DNA of 64,000 nt from Firmicutes bacterium UBA2058 (GCA_002332905.1 DDAM01000020.1:1-64000); one strand, 5' to 3'. Shown: positions 34,058-42,564, counted from the first letter of the stretch. Notes: generated by a model not told the origin, from the sequence alone. Program-made: numbers and translations.

Positions 34058-34456
34058 TTAGTCAAAAATAAACTTATCATTTACAAAAACAATGCTTTTT
34101 TTGCCGTTTTTAATTATTTTTTCAGCAATATCGTCCATAGTATAGGTATTTTTATTTATAGCTATGTCTATAAATAATGGTAAATTAATACCAGTTATAT
34201 GAAAGAAACTTTTATTTTTCATGAGCTTTGTTACAGCATTAAATGGACTTCCACCATACATATCAGTAAACACAATCAAATCTTGCTCACCAACTCTTTC
34301 AATACTTTCTTCAACCTTTTTACATAAATCGGTATAATTATCTCCTAAATTAAATGGTATACATTCTACGTTATCAATTTTACCGATAATTATTTCTGAA
34401 CTTTTTAAAAGCTCTTCTCCAAAATCACCATGAGCTACAATTAAAATATTTATCAT
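34058..34456 (-). CDS. PTS mannose-family EIIA
   Basis: A 132-aa phosphocarrier accepting phosphate from HPr. The phosphorylation site is in ILIVAHGDFGEELLKSSE (His9), and VFTDMYGGSPFNAVTKLM is the second signature. ATG at 34456 is chosen because it opens directly with the family N-terminus and has a GGAAG site 5 bases upstream; a longer frame from 34513 has no support. A 6-bp leader hairpin (CTCAAG/CTTGAG, 34493-34509) and a possible promoter (-10 TATAAT at 34519-34524, -35 TTTAAA in the direct repeat) lie upstream. No LevR-type activator gene is nearby. Confidence 0.9.
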   Translation of the reverse strand: MINILIVAHGDFGEELLKSSEIIIGKIDNVECIPFNLGDNYTDLCKKVEESIERVGEQDLIVFTDMYGGSPFNAVTKLMKNKSFFHITGINLPLFIDIAINKNTYTMDDIAEKIIKNGKKSIVFVNDKFIFD

Positions 34457-34536
34457 AATACTTCCAATCCTCCCGCTATAAATATCCATAGCCTCAAGCT
34501 TCACTTGAGTCATTTCACATTATATCATACAATTTA

Positions 34537-34598
34537 CTTTTTTTAAATTTAATGTTATAATTATTTTAAAATTAATTTAAAATATACATAAAAAATTC
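34537..34598. repeat. 58-bp direct repeat, copy 1
   Basis: From C34537 the sequence (seven T, then AAATTTAATGTTATAATTAT and onward to CATAAAAA) is identical for 58 bases to copy 2 at 36266-36323, followed by one A indel and TTC. Same orientation, 1729 bases apart. Copy 2 contains the promoter of the gene at 36351. Confidence 0.9.
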
Positions 34599-34619
34599 GG
34601 AAATTTGACAGTTACATAA

Positions 34620-34724
34620 GAAAAAAATCAAGAAAGTCATTATGAAGCCTTTGGGTTTAGAACTGACTTTGAAATTATTACAACAAAACAGATTAAAAAA
34701 TTTTTAAAAGGTACGCAAAGATAA
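34620..34724 (+). pseudogene. Remnant of an acetyltransferase C-terminus
   Basis: A 34-codon plus-strand frame beginning directly after an in-frame stop encodes EKNQESHYEAFGFRTDFEII... and ends ...FLKGTQR. The HYEAFGF pattern is the usual end of GNAT domains (alpha4/beta7). There is no start codon or ribosome binding site, but a matching terminator follows at 34753-34797. It looks like the 3' tail of a deleted gene. The family call rests on this short motif alone. Confidence 0.5.
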
Positions 34725-34752
34725 AAACATTACGCGTTTTTTAAATATAAAC

Positions 34753-34797
34753 AAACCTCTAAATGTATTGGTTATTCAATATATTTAGAGGTTTTAG
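34753..34797 (+). terminator. Terminator after the acetyltransferase remnant
   Basis: AAACCTCTAAAT (34753-34764) pairs with ATTTAGAGGTTT (34783-34794), extended by GTAT-type inner pairs, followed by TTTTAG. It still stands behind the gene remnant. Confidence 0.75.
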
Positions 34798-34839
34798 TCT
34801 TCTCCGATTGTCAAAGGTGGGATAGTACTATGTGTATGA

Positions 34840-35031
34840 TTATTCTGAATCAATTTCACATAGATACAAAGAGTATGAACTGCTACGTTTAGATATTTCA
34901 GATAATTCCTCGGTATCTAATTTAGGAAGAAGCTCTTCTGCGATAAATTCTATATATTCCTTAGCACTAATAAAGTCTTCATCTTCAGCATTATCCAAAT
35001 TTTGGTCACTATCTGAAATGATTGAATTCAT
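34840..35031 (-). CDS. Small acidic protein, doubtful
   Basis: A 63-aa frame, rich in Asp, Glu and Ser, with a helical middle (SAKEYIEFIAEELLPKLDTEELSEISK). There is no convincing ribosome binding site before ATG 35031. The composition is protein-like. It lies inside the segment bounded by the direct repeats together with other fragments, so it may be a remnant. No family recognised. Confidence 0.4.
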   Translation of the reverse strand: MNSIISDSDQNLDNAEDEDFISAKEYIEFIAEELLPKLDTEELSEISKRSSSYSLYLCEIDSE

Positions 35032-35168
35032 TTTTTTTCATCAATTAAATTTTTACTTGTAGTTTTTAATTCTGATATGTTTCTATTTTTCTACATTTAT
35101 TAATGCAAAAGTAAAAACATATAAAGAACTATCAATTTTGTAGTATTTATCATTGATATTATAATATT

Positions 35169-35624
35169 TTAGGAACTTACTATTATCTTGATTGTATAAG
35201 AAACTTTACCTTGGTTCCACTGTCCGATAATTTCAAAACCGTATACTCCCTCTTCCCTTGGAACAACTATTTCATTATTTGTAAATTTATAATTAACAGA
35301 TTTAATATTCCCCCAATAAATTACTTCGACATTATTAGGCTCTTGACTAAACAATAAATTTAATTTTGCTTGAGGTAAAACATTATTTCCTTCCATATAT
35401 TCAGCTATTTTTTCAGAAGAATCAATATCTTTGATTATAGTGTTGCTTCCATATCGTTCTTTGACAGTCCATTCATATGCACCCTTTTTAACCTCAATAT
35501 CTCTATTCTCAAAAGTTATTTTCAAATCAGGAACCTCAGCCTGTTTATTATTATAATCTGTATTACCACACCCTACCAAAACTAAAATAATAAATAACGT
35601 TAAAATAAATAATAATCTTCTCAT
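35169..35624 (-). CDS. Small lipoprotein, function unknown
   Basis: A 151-aa protein with a lipoprotein signal (MRRLLFILTLFIILVLVGCG, lipobox LVGC at residues 16-19). The mature part has beta-type strands and an aromatic YEWTVKERYGSNTI segment. No family recognised. ATG at 35624 follows AGGAG by 9 bases, so it appears expressed. It lies inside the direct-repeat segment; the hairpin at 35655-35679 separates it from the fragment upstream. Confidence 0.7.
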   Translation of the reverse strand: MRRLLFILTLFIILVLVGCGNTDYNNKQAEVPDLKITFENRDIEVKKGAYEWTVKERYGSNTIIKDIDSSEKIAEYMEGNNVLPQAKLNLLFSQEPNNVEVIYWGNIKSVNYKFTNNEIVVPREEGVYGFEIIGQWNQGKVSYTIKIIVSS

Positions 35625-35654
35625 TGATTAACTCTCCTAAATAAAATTAAAAGT

Positions 35655-35679
35655 AACGCTACGGAAGATTCGTAGCGTT
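35655..35679. terminator. Hairpin between 35169 and 35689 genes
   Basis: AACGCTACG and CGTAGCGTT form a 9-bp perfect stem with a 7-base loop. The T-run is on the plus-strand side (TTTTTATTTATTT); on the minus strand ACTTTTAATTTT follows. Confidence 0.65.
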
Positions 35680-35688
35680 TTTATTTAT

Positions 35689-36099
35689 TTATTTATTTTT
35701 TGATATTTTTTCTATCAGGTAATCATAACTCATTCCATCTATAAAATCATCAATTTTACTACTTTCTTCATTTTTTATATTTATATTTTTGTTTAAACCT
35801 ATTTTATAGGTTTCTTCCGTAGGTAAGTTGCCGTTAATCAAATTTGATTGTAAGATTGGAGTATTATTATCAATTTTTATTGAAAATGGTTCAATTGAAG
35901 CATAATAATTTTGCATATCTTTATCTTCATTTAAGAAGAGAATATATTTCACTCCAATTTCAGGTTTTATATAAAGAGAATCTATTGAATTAAACCTGTA
36001 AATTTTTGATTTTGTTTTTTCCTTAACCACTATTCCCAGTTCATTTACAATTTGATTACTATCTTCATAAATAATTTCCCTAGAATATAAATGATTAAC
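35689..36099 (-). pseudogene. 5'-truncated gene, function unknown
   Basis: The frame is open from after a stop near 36100 and reads REIIYEDSNQIVNELGIVVK..., then IYRFNSIDSLYIKPEIGVKY and onward to the stop at 35689. There is no ATG in the first 60 codons; only a GTG at 36030 without a ribosome binding site. The sequence before that GTG looks coding. It resembles the middle and end of a secreted or lipoprotein whose signal peptide has been lost. I treat it as a truncated gene; if the GTG is used, the product is 113 aa. Confidence 0.5.
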
Positions 36100-36262
36100 T
36101 AAAAATTACTGTTTAGTATATTGTGTATTATATCATAGTATATTTGTAGGATATGTCATATCTTGTCGATGAATGTTGGTATATTATAAAAAATAAAGAA
36201 ATTTATGCATATATTGCTGTAATACAAAAATGATGTTCATATATACAAAGATGAGATATAAT

Positions 36263-36290
36263 TTGCTTTTTTTAAATTTAATGTTATAAT
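36263..36290 (+). promoter_or_regulatory. Promoter of the Cys-rich domain gene, inside direct repeat copy 2
   Basis: TTGCTT (36263-36268), 16-base spacer, TATAAT (36285-36290) preceded by TGT. The leader to ATG 36351 is about 55 bases. The -10 box and most of the spacer lie in the 58-bp direct repeat, so copy 1 carries the same -10 pointing into the acetyltransferase remnant. Confidence 0.5.
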
Positions 36291-36326
36291 TATTTTAAAA
36301 TTAATTTAAAATATACATAAAAATTC
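36266..36326. repeat. 58-bp direct repeat, copy 2
   Basis: Identical for 58 bases to 34537-34594, same orientation. The two copies bound about 1.67 kb that contains a gene tail, a headless gene, a small acidic frame and one intact lipoprotein gene. Confidence 0.9.
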
Positions 36327-36350
36327 TATGAAGTTTAATAGGAGGGTAAT

Positions 36351-36611
36351 ATGTACCAAGAGCACTACAAATTTTTCCAGAACAAAGAATGTGAATACTT
36401 CCCATGTCATAAAACAAAGGATGTCGAGAATTTTAACTGTCTATTTTGTTATTGTCCACTTTACATGCTAAAGGATAAGTGTGGTGGTAATTTTGTAAAA
36501 AATCATGATGTAAAAGATTGTTCAAACTGCCTAGTTCCTCATTCAAAAGGATCATATGAAAGAATAATGGATAAAATGGAACAAGTTCTTAAAAACGGAA
36601 GTGATTTTTAA
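36351..36611 (+). CDS. Cysteine-rich small domain protein
   Basis: An 86-aa protein with cysteines at CEYFPCHKTK, NCLFCYCPLYMLKDKCGG and CSNCLVPHSKGSYERI. This arrangement matches the cysteine-rich small domain family (PF04071 type, from memory), often found with cobamide genes and presumed to bind metal. ATG at 36351 has GGAGGG 5 bases upstream. Its own promoter lies in the repeat at 36266-36326. The cob operon is 5 kb away, so any link is loose. Confidence 0.8.
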   Translation: MYQEHYKFFQNKECEYFPCHKTKDVENFNCLFCYCPLYMLKDKCGGNFVKNHDVKDCSNCLVPHSKGSYERIMDKMEQVLKNGSDF

Positions 36612-36646
36612 AGACCAATTTAGCCTTATTGTGCTAAATTGGTCTT
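36611..36646. terminator. Bidirectional terminator between convergent genes
   Basis: AAGACCAATTTAG (36611-36623) pairs perfectly with CTAAATTGGTCTT (36634-36646). It serves the plus gene ending at 36611 and the minus gene cwlD, whose stop (36626-36628) lies in the loop. Confidence 0.88.
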
Positions 36647-37369
36647 TACCTTATCAAAATATTCAATTATCCCTGCATATATTGCCCACGCTACTTTTTC
36701 TTGATATTGCGGAGTTGATAATAATTTCCCCTCTTCTGCATTGGATACAAAGCCACATTCAACTAATACTATAGGTATATTTGAATCATCTATAACCCTT
36801 ACATCTTTCTTACTTTGGGGAACTCTTTCATTATTTTTATCTAAAATTTTTCTAAGATTTTTTTGCAATACATCCGCTGCCAATTTACTTTCTTCGCATT
36901 TATTCTTATAGAAGGTTTGAGCTCCATAATATTGGCTTTGTGTAAATGCATTTAAATGAACTGATATTACTAAATCAGCCTTTGATTCATTAATTACTTT
37001 TATTCTATTATGCAAATCCTCATTTTTCTTTTCTCTAATTGTTGTATTTGCACCTTCATTATATAGTCCTCTTGAATCATACCTTGTCATCTCAACCTTA
37101 AAACCTGTACTATCTAAAAAAGCCATCAGATATTTCGAAATCTCCAAATTTATAGGAGCCTCATTTTCACCATACTGATTTACAGCACCAGAGTCTACAC
37201 CACCATGTCCAGGATCAATAATAATAAAAATTTTATCATTAGCTTTATTTACATCATTCTTATGAACTGCAACATCTCTATTTACAATATATATGATAAC
37301 ATTTACAATTATAATAATAATCATAGCTATTAAAAATACTAGATTTACTTTTTCTATTTTTTTTAACAT
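36626..37369 (-). CDS. cwlD: N-acetylmuramoyl-L-alanine amidase, CwlD-like
   Basis: A 247-aa amidase_3 enzyme with one N-terminal membrane segment (VFLIAMIIIIIVNVIIYIV). Zn ligands and catalytic residues: IDPGHGGVDSGA (His), NLEISKYL (Glu), SVHLNAF (His) and VECGFVSN (catalytic Glu). CwlD removes the peptide from muramic acid in spore cortex so that muramic-delta-lactam can form; cell-wall amidases of similar fold exist, but the size and single TM favour CwlD. ATG at 37369 is preferred (GGAGG 5 bases upstream) over a frame from 37402. The last codons run into the terminator loop. Confidence 0.85.
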   Translation of the reverse strand: MLKKIEKVNLVFLIAMIIIIIVNVIIYIVNRDVAVHKNDVNKANDKIFIIIDPGHGGVDSGAVNQYGENEAPINLEISKYLMAFLDSTGFKVEMTRYDSRGLYNEGANTTIREKKNEDLHNRIKVINESKADLVISVHLNAFTQSQYYGAQTFYKNKCEESKLAADVLQKNLRKILDKNNERVPQSKKDVRVIDDSNIPIVLVECGFVSNAEEGKLLSTPQYQEKVAWAIYAGIIEYFDKVKTNLAQ

Positions 37370-37457
37370 TGTACCTCCAAGAACAAAAAAGATTACATAC
37401 AATTAAAAATTTTAATTGTTTATAATTAATCTTATGAAGAACTTGGATATATAATGA

Positions 37458-37898
37458 TTATATTATTTCTATTAAATCACCTTTTTTTACTATTCCACCC
37501 TTAATGACTACAGTAAAAATCCCCTCAGTAGGCATAACACATTTACCAACCTGTAGTTTAATAGCACAACCTGTGTGACAATCCTTGCCAATTTGACTAA
37601 CTTCTTGAATAGTTTCACCTATTTTTAATCTTGTACCAATTGGCAGTTCATATAAAACAAACCCTTCAACAGTTAGATTTTCTGCAAATTTTCCACTTGT
37701 TAAGTCATCAACTCCCATAGCAGTCATTTTATCAATACTGTCTTGTCCAAGCAAACTAACCTGTCTTTTTCCTTTAGCAGCATGAGCATCTCCTTCAATG
37801 CCAAAATCTTCTATAAAAATTGCTTCGTCTACTGGAGTTTTAATTATTCCTTTTTTATCACTTATATTTATAGATAATACTTTTCCTGTTTTATTCAT
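37458..37898 (-). CDS. MOSC domain protein
   Basis: A 146-aa MOSC domain protein, the fold found at the C-terminus of molybdenum-cofactor sulfurases and in YiiM-type reductases. Family features: GIEGDAHAAKGKRQVSLLG, the FAENLTVEGF block, and the conserved cysteine in IGKDCHTGC. Stand-alone MOSC proteins next to moaC/mog are common in anaerobes and may carry sulfur or cofactor. ATG at 37898 overlaps the moaC stop by 8 bases (ATGAATAA), so translation is coupled. Last gene of the molybdopterin run. Confidence 0.88.
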   Translation of the reverse strand: MNKTGKVLSINISDKKGIIKTPVDEAIFIEDFGIEGDAHAAKGKRQVSLLGQDSIDKMTAMGVDDLTSGKFAENLTVEGFVLYELPIGTRLKIGETIQEVSQIGKDCHTGCAIKLQVGKCVMPTEGIFTVVIKGGIVKKGDLIEII

Positions 37899-38367
37899 AT
37901 ACAACATCTCCTGACTTTCCACCTGATTTTTTTACAAGCCTTATATCGGTTATTCTCATTTCTTTATCAACAGCCTTACACATATCATATATAGTCAAAG
38001 CACATATTGATACTGCACTTAGAGCCTCCATCTCAACACCTGTTTTCCCATAGGTTTTAGATGTAGCTTCAATTATAATTTCATTTTCTTTAATTTCAAA
38101 CTCTATATTACATCCTGTTAGAAAAATATTATGGCACATAGGAATTATATCAGAAGTTTTTTTAGCACCCATAATACCTCCAATTTGTGCTACAGCCAAA
38201 ACATCACCCTTTTTCATTTTACCTTCTTTAATAAGCTGTACAGTTTCATGCTTCATAATTATAGAGCCTTTAGCAACTGCAACTCTTTCGGTATCTGTTT
38301 TTTTACTAATATCAACCATTTTGCTTCTTCCATTCTTATTAAAATGAGTTAATTTGCTTTCCTCCAT
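37891..38367 (-). CDS. moaC: Cyclic pyranopterin monophosphate synthase
   Basis: A 158-aa enzyme that converts the MoaA product into cyclic pyranopterin monophosphate. Family blocks: KMVDISKKTDTERVAVAKG, IPMCHNIFLTGCNIEFEI, and SKTYGKTGVEMEALSAVSIC with the catalytic Lys and Glu/Met region. The C-terminus KKSGGKSG is typical. ATG at 38367 follows AGGAGG by 8 bases; it starts 3 bases after the moaA stop. Confidence 0.96.
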   Translation of the reverse strand: MEESKLTHFNKNGRSKMVDISKKTDTERVAVAKGSIIMKHETVQLIKEGKMKKGDVLAVAQIGGIMGAKKTSDIIPMCHNIFLTGCNIEFEIKENEIIIEATSKTYGKTGVEMEALSAVSICALTIYDMCKAVDKEMRITDIRLVKKSGGKSGDVVYE

Positions 38368-38370
38368 CTA

Positions 38371-39345
38371 TTAACCTCCTATTTTAATCATATTTCTTTT
38401 AATATAATCGCCATTTTCCAAATTATGTTCTTTTGGCTTTGCCATAACAGATTGAACTATTTTCTCTTTTAATTTGATTTTATCATTGATATATAGCTTT
38501 AAATCATTTTCATTATCTGAATGAAGACAGTTTTTTAATTTACCATCAGCAGTAATTCTTATTCTATTGCAATTTTTACAGAACTTACATGATATTGGGT
38601 TTATTAAGCCAACCTTACCTTTTGCATTTGGAAGCTTATAGTATTTAGCTGGTGAACTAATATCATCATACACTATAGGCTCTAATTCATTGCATTTTTC
38701 GATAATCTTGGACGTTGATATAAAGTTATCTAATGACCATTCGGAACATTCTCCTATTGGCATTAGCTCTATAAATCTAACATCTATATTCTCACTCCTT
38801 GTTATATTAACAAAGCTGTCAATTTCATCATCATTAAAGCCACCTATTAGAACAACATTAAGCTTAATTTTATCAAAGCCAAGATTTTTAGCTTTTTCTA
38901 TTCCCCTTAATGTTTCCGACAGCTTACCACCACGAGTTATTTCACTGTATTTTTTATCATCCAATGTATCTAAACTTATATTTAATCTTTTAAGCCCCGC
39001 ATTTTTCAAATCCTCTGCATATTTATATAGAAGTTGTCCATTAGTTGTCATAGCTAAATCTTCTATTGTCTTTATACTGTTTATTCTGTCAATAAATTTA
39101 ACTATGCCTTTTCTAACAAGAGGTTCTCCTCCAGTTAGTCTAACTTTATTAATGCCTAATTCTGATAATAAATATATTATTTCATATATTTGCTCAAATG
39201 TTAATATATCACTGTGGTTTTTTTTATCAACACCATTAATAGGCATACAATATTTACACCTCATATTGCATCTGTCAGTAACAGAGACTCTAACATAATT
39301 AATTTTTCTACCGAAACTATCCTTAATAACTTCTATCGAAATCAC
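38371..39345 (-). CDS. moaA: GTP 3',8-cyclase (radical SAM)
   Basis: A 324-aa radical SAM enzyme for the first step of molybdopterin synthesis. N-terminal cluster motif CNMRCKYCMP, then RLTGGEPLVR; the second cluster binds SCKFCKNCNRIRITADGK-type cysteines near the C-terminus. The usual C-terminal GG is present (KIGG), needed for catalysis. The start is odd: the AGGAGG site runs straight into GTG (39345), and the codon at normal spacing is ATA. No ATG fits the conserved N-terminus (DSFGRKINYVRVSVTDRCN). Confidence 0.95.
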   Translation of the reverse strand: MISIEVIKDSFGRKINYVRVSVTDRCNMRCKYCMPINGVDKKNHSDILTFEQIYEIIYLLSELGINKVRLTGGEPLVRKGIVKFIDRINSIKTIEDLAMTTNGQLLYKYAEDLKNAGLKRLNISLDTLDDKKYSEITRGGKLSETLRGIEKAKNLGFDKIKLNVVLIGGFNDDEIDSFVNITRSENIDVRFIELMPIGECSEWSLDNFISTSKIIEKCNELEPIVYDDISSPAKYYKLPNAKGKVGLINPISCKFCKNCNRIRITADGKLKNCLHSDNENDLKLYINDKIKLKEKIVQSVMAKPKEHNLENGDYIKRNMIKIGG

Positions 39346-39363
39346 CTCCTGGCAATAAAGATT

Positions 39364-41259
39364 TTATATAATAATTATTTCTCCAGTTTTTTCACAAGAG
39401 TATCCACCCATGTTTTCAACTTGCTCTTTAAACTCATTAGAACATAATATTTCTAAAAATGCTTTAACTCTATCATCCTCTAAATACTCGTATGGAATTA
39501 AAAAGTCATATTCTTCATTTGCAACAGGTATAAAATCTAAATCCATAGCTTTTGCCGCCGAATATATTCCAAGCCCAGTGTCAGCGTTATTTGATTTAAC
39601 ATTTATAGCAACCGCCATATGAGTAGAAAAATCTTTTTCATATCCTATTATAGCTTCACTATTAATATTGTATTTATTTAAGTTATAGTCTAATAATATC
39701 CTTGTTCCAGCGCCTTTTTGCCTATTTGCATATACTATATCTTTTCTTTGTAAATCTTCAAAGATCTTTATGTTTTTAGGATTTCCTTTTTGCACAATAA
39801 AACCTTGAATTCTATTAACACCTTTAATTAAAGCCATTTTTTGACCTTTAAAATATTTCTCTACATAGCTTATGTTGTATATTCCAGTTTCCATATCCAA
39901 CAAATGTATAGGAGCAATATGACACTCTTTTCTTTTTAAAGCAGTAATTCCCCCCATACTTCCTACATGACCTGAAGACAAATTAATTTTATCAGCAAGT
40001 ATATCCATAATCAAATCATGGCTTCCTGTTGAAACAAGAGTTTCCTTAATTATGTCTAATGGCTTAATAAGTTTAACATTAACCTTTTCACCAGCCTCTA
40101 AGCCTTCAACATTTCTAGGAATTTCAACTATTCCATCAGCCCTAACAAGGCTCATAACTGCTGCAGCGCCTCTATCAAGTGGTGTTGCAATATATTTATC
40201 ATTTACGTACCCTAATACAACTCTGAGAATTTCTTTATGCTTAAAGCTAGAAACAACTCTTTTTGATATGGTTGCTTCGATTGCAGTATCCTGCTCCTCC
40301 GATAATCCAATATATTTATACACTAACGGCTTAACAAATATTTCATACATTAGATATGCAGATACAGGATAACCAGGTAATCCTATGACAGGTTTTTTAT
40401 CAATTTGAGCCAGAATTGTTGGTTTTCCTGGTTTTACAGCTACACCATGAGCAAAAACATTGCCAAGGTTATTTATAACCTTTGAGGTATAATCCTTGCT
40501 TCCTGCTGAAGAACCTGCGTTTATTATGACAATATCACATTTTTTAACTGTATCTTCTATGACTTCTTGAAGCTTTTCTAATCTATCCTCACAGATTTTA
40601 TATCTTATAGGTAAGGCACCAATCTCTGTAAGTAAGGCTGATAAAACCTTAGAATTAGTCTCCATAAGTCTTCCTTCTTTTAAATTCTTAGGGTCATCGA
40701 TTAACTCACTTCCAGTTGGTATAATTCCTACTACAGGTTTTTTATAAACCTCTAGGGTTTGAATACCTCCACCAATTAACGCACCTATGTCAAGAGGTCT
40801 TATCTTGTGTTTTGATGGAATTATCATTTCACCAGTAACTATGCTTTCTCCTACAGTTCTAACATACTGCCAAGGATATGATGGTGAGGTTATTTTTATT
40901 TTATCATTGCCAGCATTTATTACATCTTCTATCATTATAACTGAATCATAGTCCTTTGTGATTGCACCACCTGTATTTATATAATTAAAATCAATATTTT
41001 CAACAAGCTCGACAGGATTTAGCATAGAGGCACTATATGTTTTTTCCGCCTTGACTTGAATGCCATCCATAGCTGCTGCATTGTACACTGGATCACAAAC
41101 CAGAGCAAAAACCGGTTTTGCAGTAATTCTACCAACACTAACGATTACATTAACATTCTCAAACTTATTTTCATTTACTTCAAATAATGAAAAGTATTCT
41201 TTTTTTAATAACTCATCATCATTATTTTCTATATAAATATTTTGTTTAAAATCATTCAT
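39364..41259 (-). CDS. moeA: MoeA-type molybdopterin protein with C-terminal PBP-like domain
   Basis: A 631-aa fusion. Residues 1-405 are MoeA (VCDPVYNAAAMDGIQVKAE, IPTGSELID, NAGSSAGSKDYTS, GLPGYPVSAYLMYE). Residues 420-631 are a periplasmic-binding-protein-like domain (SGHVGSMGGITALKRKECHI, NRQKGAGTRILLD). MoeA inserts molybdate or tungstate into adenylated molybdopterin; the added domain resembles molybdate/tungstate binding proteins and might sense or deliver the anion (inference). ATG at 41259 follows GGAGG by 7 bases. The two moeA genes are adjacent; the 19-bp hairpin at 41273-41318 lies between them. Confidence 0.9.
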   Translation of the reverse strand: MNDFKQNIYIENNDDELLKKEYFSLFEVNENKFENVNVIVSVGRITAKPVFALVCDPVYNAAAMDGIQVKAEKTYSASMLNPVELVENIDFNYINTGGAITKDYDSVIMIEDVINAGNDKIKITSPSYPWQYVRTVGESIVTGEMIIPSKHKIRPLDIGALIGGGIQTLEVYKKPVVGIIPTGSELIDDPKNLKEGRLMETNSKVLSALLTEIGALPIRYKICEDRLEKLQEVIEDTVKKCDIVIINAGSSAGSKDYTSKVINNLGNVFAHGVAVKPGKPTILAQIDKKPVIGLPGYPVSAYLMYEIFVKPLVYKYIGLSEEQDTAIEATISKRVVSSFKHKEILRVVLGYVNDKYIATPLDRGAAAVMSLVRADGIVEIPRNVEGLEAGEKVNVKLIKPLDIIKETLVSTGSHDLIMDILADKINLSSGHVGSMGGITALKRKECHIAPIHLLDMETGIYNISYVEKYFKGQKMALIKGVNRIQGFIVQKGNPKNIKIFEDLQRKDIVYANRQKGAGTRILLDYNLNKYNINSEAIIGYEKDFSTHMAVAINVKSNNADTGLGIYSAAKAMDLDFIPVANEEYDFLIPYEYLEDDRVKAFLEILCSNEFKEQVENMGGYSCEKTGEIIII

Positions 41260-41272
41260 TAATAGCCTCCAT

Positions 41273-41318
41273 AGAGAGAAAAGAGTGAAGAGTGTTTTTT
41301 CTTCACTCTTTTCTCTCT
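41273..41318 (-). repeat. Family-A hairpin, longest copy (19 bp)
   Basis: AGAGAGAAAAGAGTGAAGA (41273-41291) pairs perfectly with the 19 bases at 41300-41318 around an 8-base loop. The right-arm sequence is repeated once more just after it (41319-41336). The 3' foot on the minus strand runs directly into CTATGGAGG, the ribosome binding site of the moeA/PBP gene. Confidence 0.85.
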
Positions 41319-41337
41319 TTTCACTCTTTTCTCTCTT

Positions 41338-42564
41338 TCAATTTATATAAACTTTTACTTTTTCACCCTTATAAATACCTTCTGTATTATCTGATATAAC
41401 TATATAACCCTTAGCCTTTGCCAAAGTTGTAATAAGCCCTGAAGCACCATAGATTGGCACTGCAATTTTATCGTTTTCTTTTTCAATTAAATCAACTAGC
41501 TGATATGTTTCTTTTCCAGGTGATGAATGTAAATTAGTTTCTAAAATTGCATCAACGCTTAGCATATCATCTTCAATAGATAGCATTTCACATATTAAAT
41601 GATCTACAAGTATTTTGTAAACTGTTATAGCAGAAACAGGATGACCAGGCAATCCAAATATAGGTTTACCTTCGGCTTCTCCAACAATAGTAGGTTTTCC
41701 GGGTTTTATAGCGAGTCCATTTATGAAAACTCCCCTACCATTTAATGAGTTAATTATATCATAGGTAAAATCCTTTGTACCTACTGAGCTACCACCAGAT
41801 AATAAAACTAAATCACTTGTTTTGATAGCTTCTTCTATTGTAGCTTTTAGCTTATTAAAATCATCATTTACGATTAATTTATTTACAACTTCACAGCTAG
41901 ATTTTTCCACTAAAGCATATAGAACATAGCCATTTATATCCTTTACCTTACAGTTTTCTTCTTTCTCCGTTATGTCTACAATTTCATCTCCTGTTGATAT
42001 GATTGTAACACGGGGCTTTTTATAAACATTAACTGATGAAATTGATAGAGAAGCTAAAACCCCTATATCTTGAGCTGTAATTTTTCTTCCTTTTTTTAAA
42101 ACCACACTACCTTCTTTTATATCATCACCTTTGTAGGTTACATTTTCTCCCGGTCTGACAGCCTTATTAATAGCTACAGTGCTTTCATCAAGCTTATCTG
42201 TATACTCTATCATAACTACTGCATCTGCTCCATCAGGTACCATCCCGCCAGTAGGAACATATATAGTCTCTGATGTATTAACAACACCAAATGCCGTTTC
42301 TCCCATTTGTACAGCACCCTTATATTCTAATAATGATGGTATAAAATCACTGCATCCAAAGGTATCTTTGCTTTTAACAGCATAGCCATCTACAGTTGAT
42401 CTATTAAAATTAGGAACATCATATATGGCGTGTATATCCTCTGATAACACTCTTCCGACAGAAGACAATATATTAACACTTTCTGTATCTATCTTATAAT
42501 CCTTAAATACTTCTGAAATTAAATCTTTTGCTTTAGCAGTTGATATTACCTTTAAAAAATCCAA
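41338..42564 (-). CDS. moeA: Molybdopterin molybdenumtransferase MoeA
   Basis: A 408-aa MoeA of normal length without extra domains. Blocks: DVPNFNRSTVDGYAVKSKD, IPTGGMVPDGADAVV, ISTGDEIVDI, LSGGSSVGTKDFTYD and GLPGHPVSAITVYKI. The start is a TTG at 42564 with GGAGG 8 bases upstream. Two MoeA paralogues in tungsten-using anaerobes are often thought to divide molybdate and tungstate insertion; which does which is not visible. It lies downstream of tupC, with the 12-bp hairpin at 42607-42637 between. Confidence 0.95.
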   Translation of the reverse strand: MDFLKVISTAKAKDLISEVFKDYKIDTESVNILSSVGRVLSEDIHAIYDVPNFNRSTVDGYAVKSKDTFGCSDFIPSLLEYKGAVQMGETAFGVVNTSETIYVPTGGMVPDGADAVVMIEYTDKLDESTVAINKAVRPGENVTYKGDDIKEGSVVLKKGRKITAQDIGVLASLSISSVNVYKKPRVTIISTGDEIVDITEKEENCKVKDINGYVLYALVEKSSCEVVNKLIVNDDFNKLKATIEEAIKTSDLVLLSGGSSVGTKDFTYDIINSLNGRGVFINGLAIKPGKPTIVGEAEGKPIFGLPGHPVSAITVYKILVDHLICEMLSIEDDMLSVDAILETNLHSSPGKETYQLVDLIEKENDKIAVPIYGASGLITTLAKAKGYIVISDNTEGIYKGEKVKVYIN

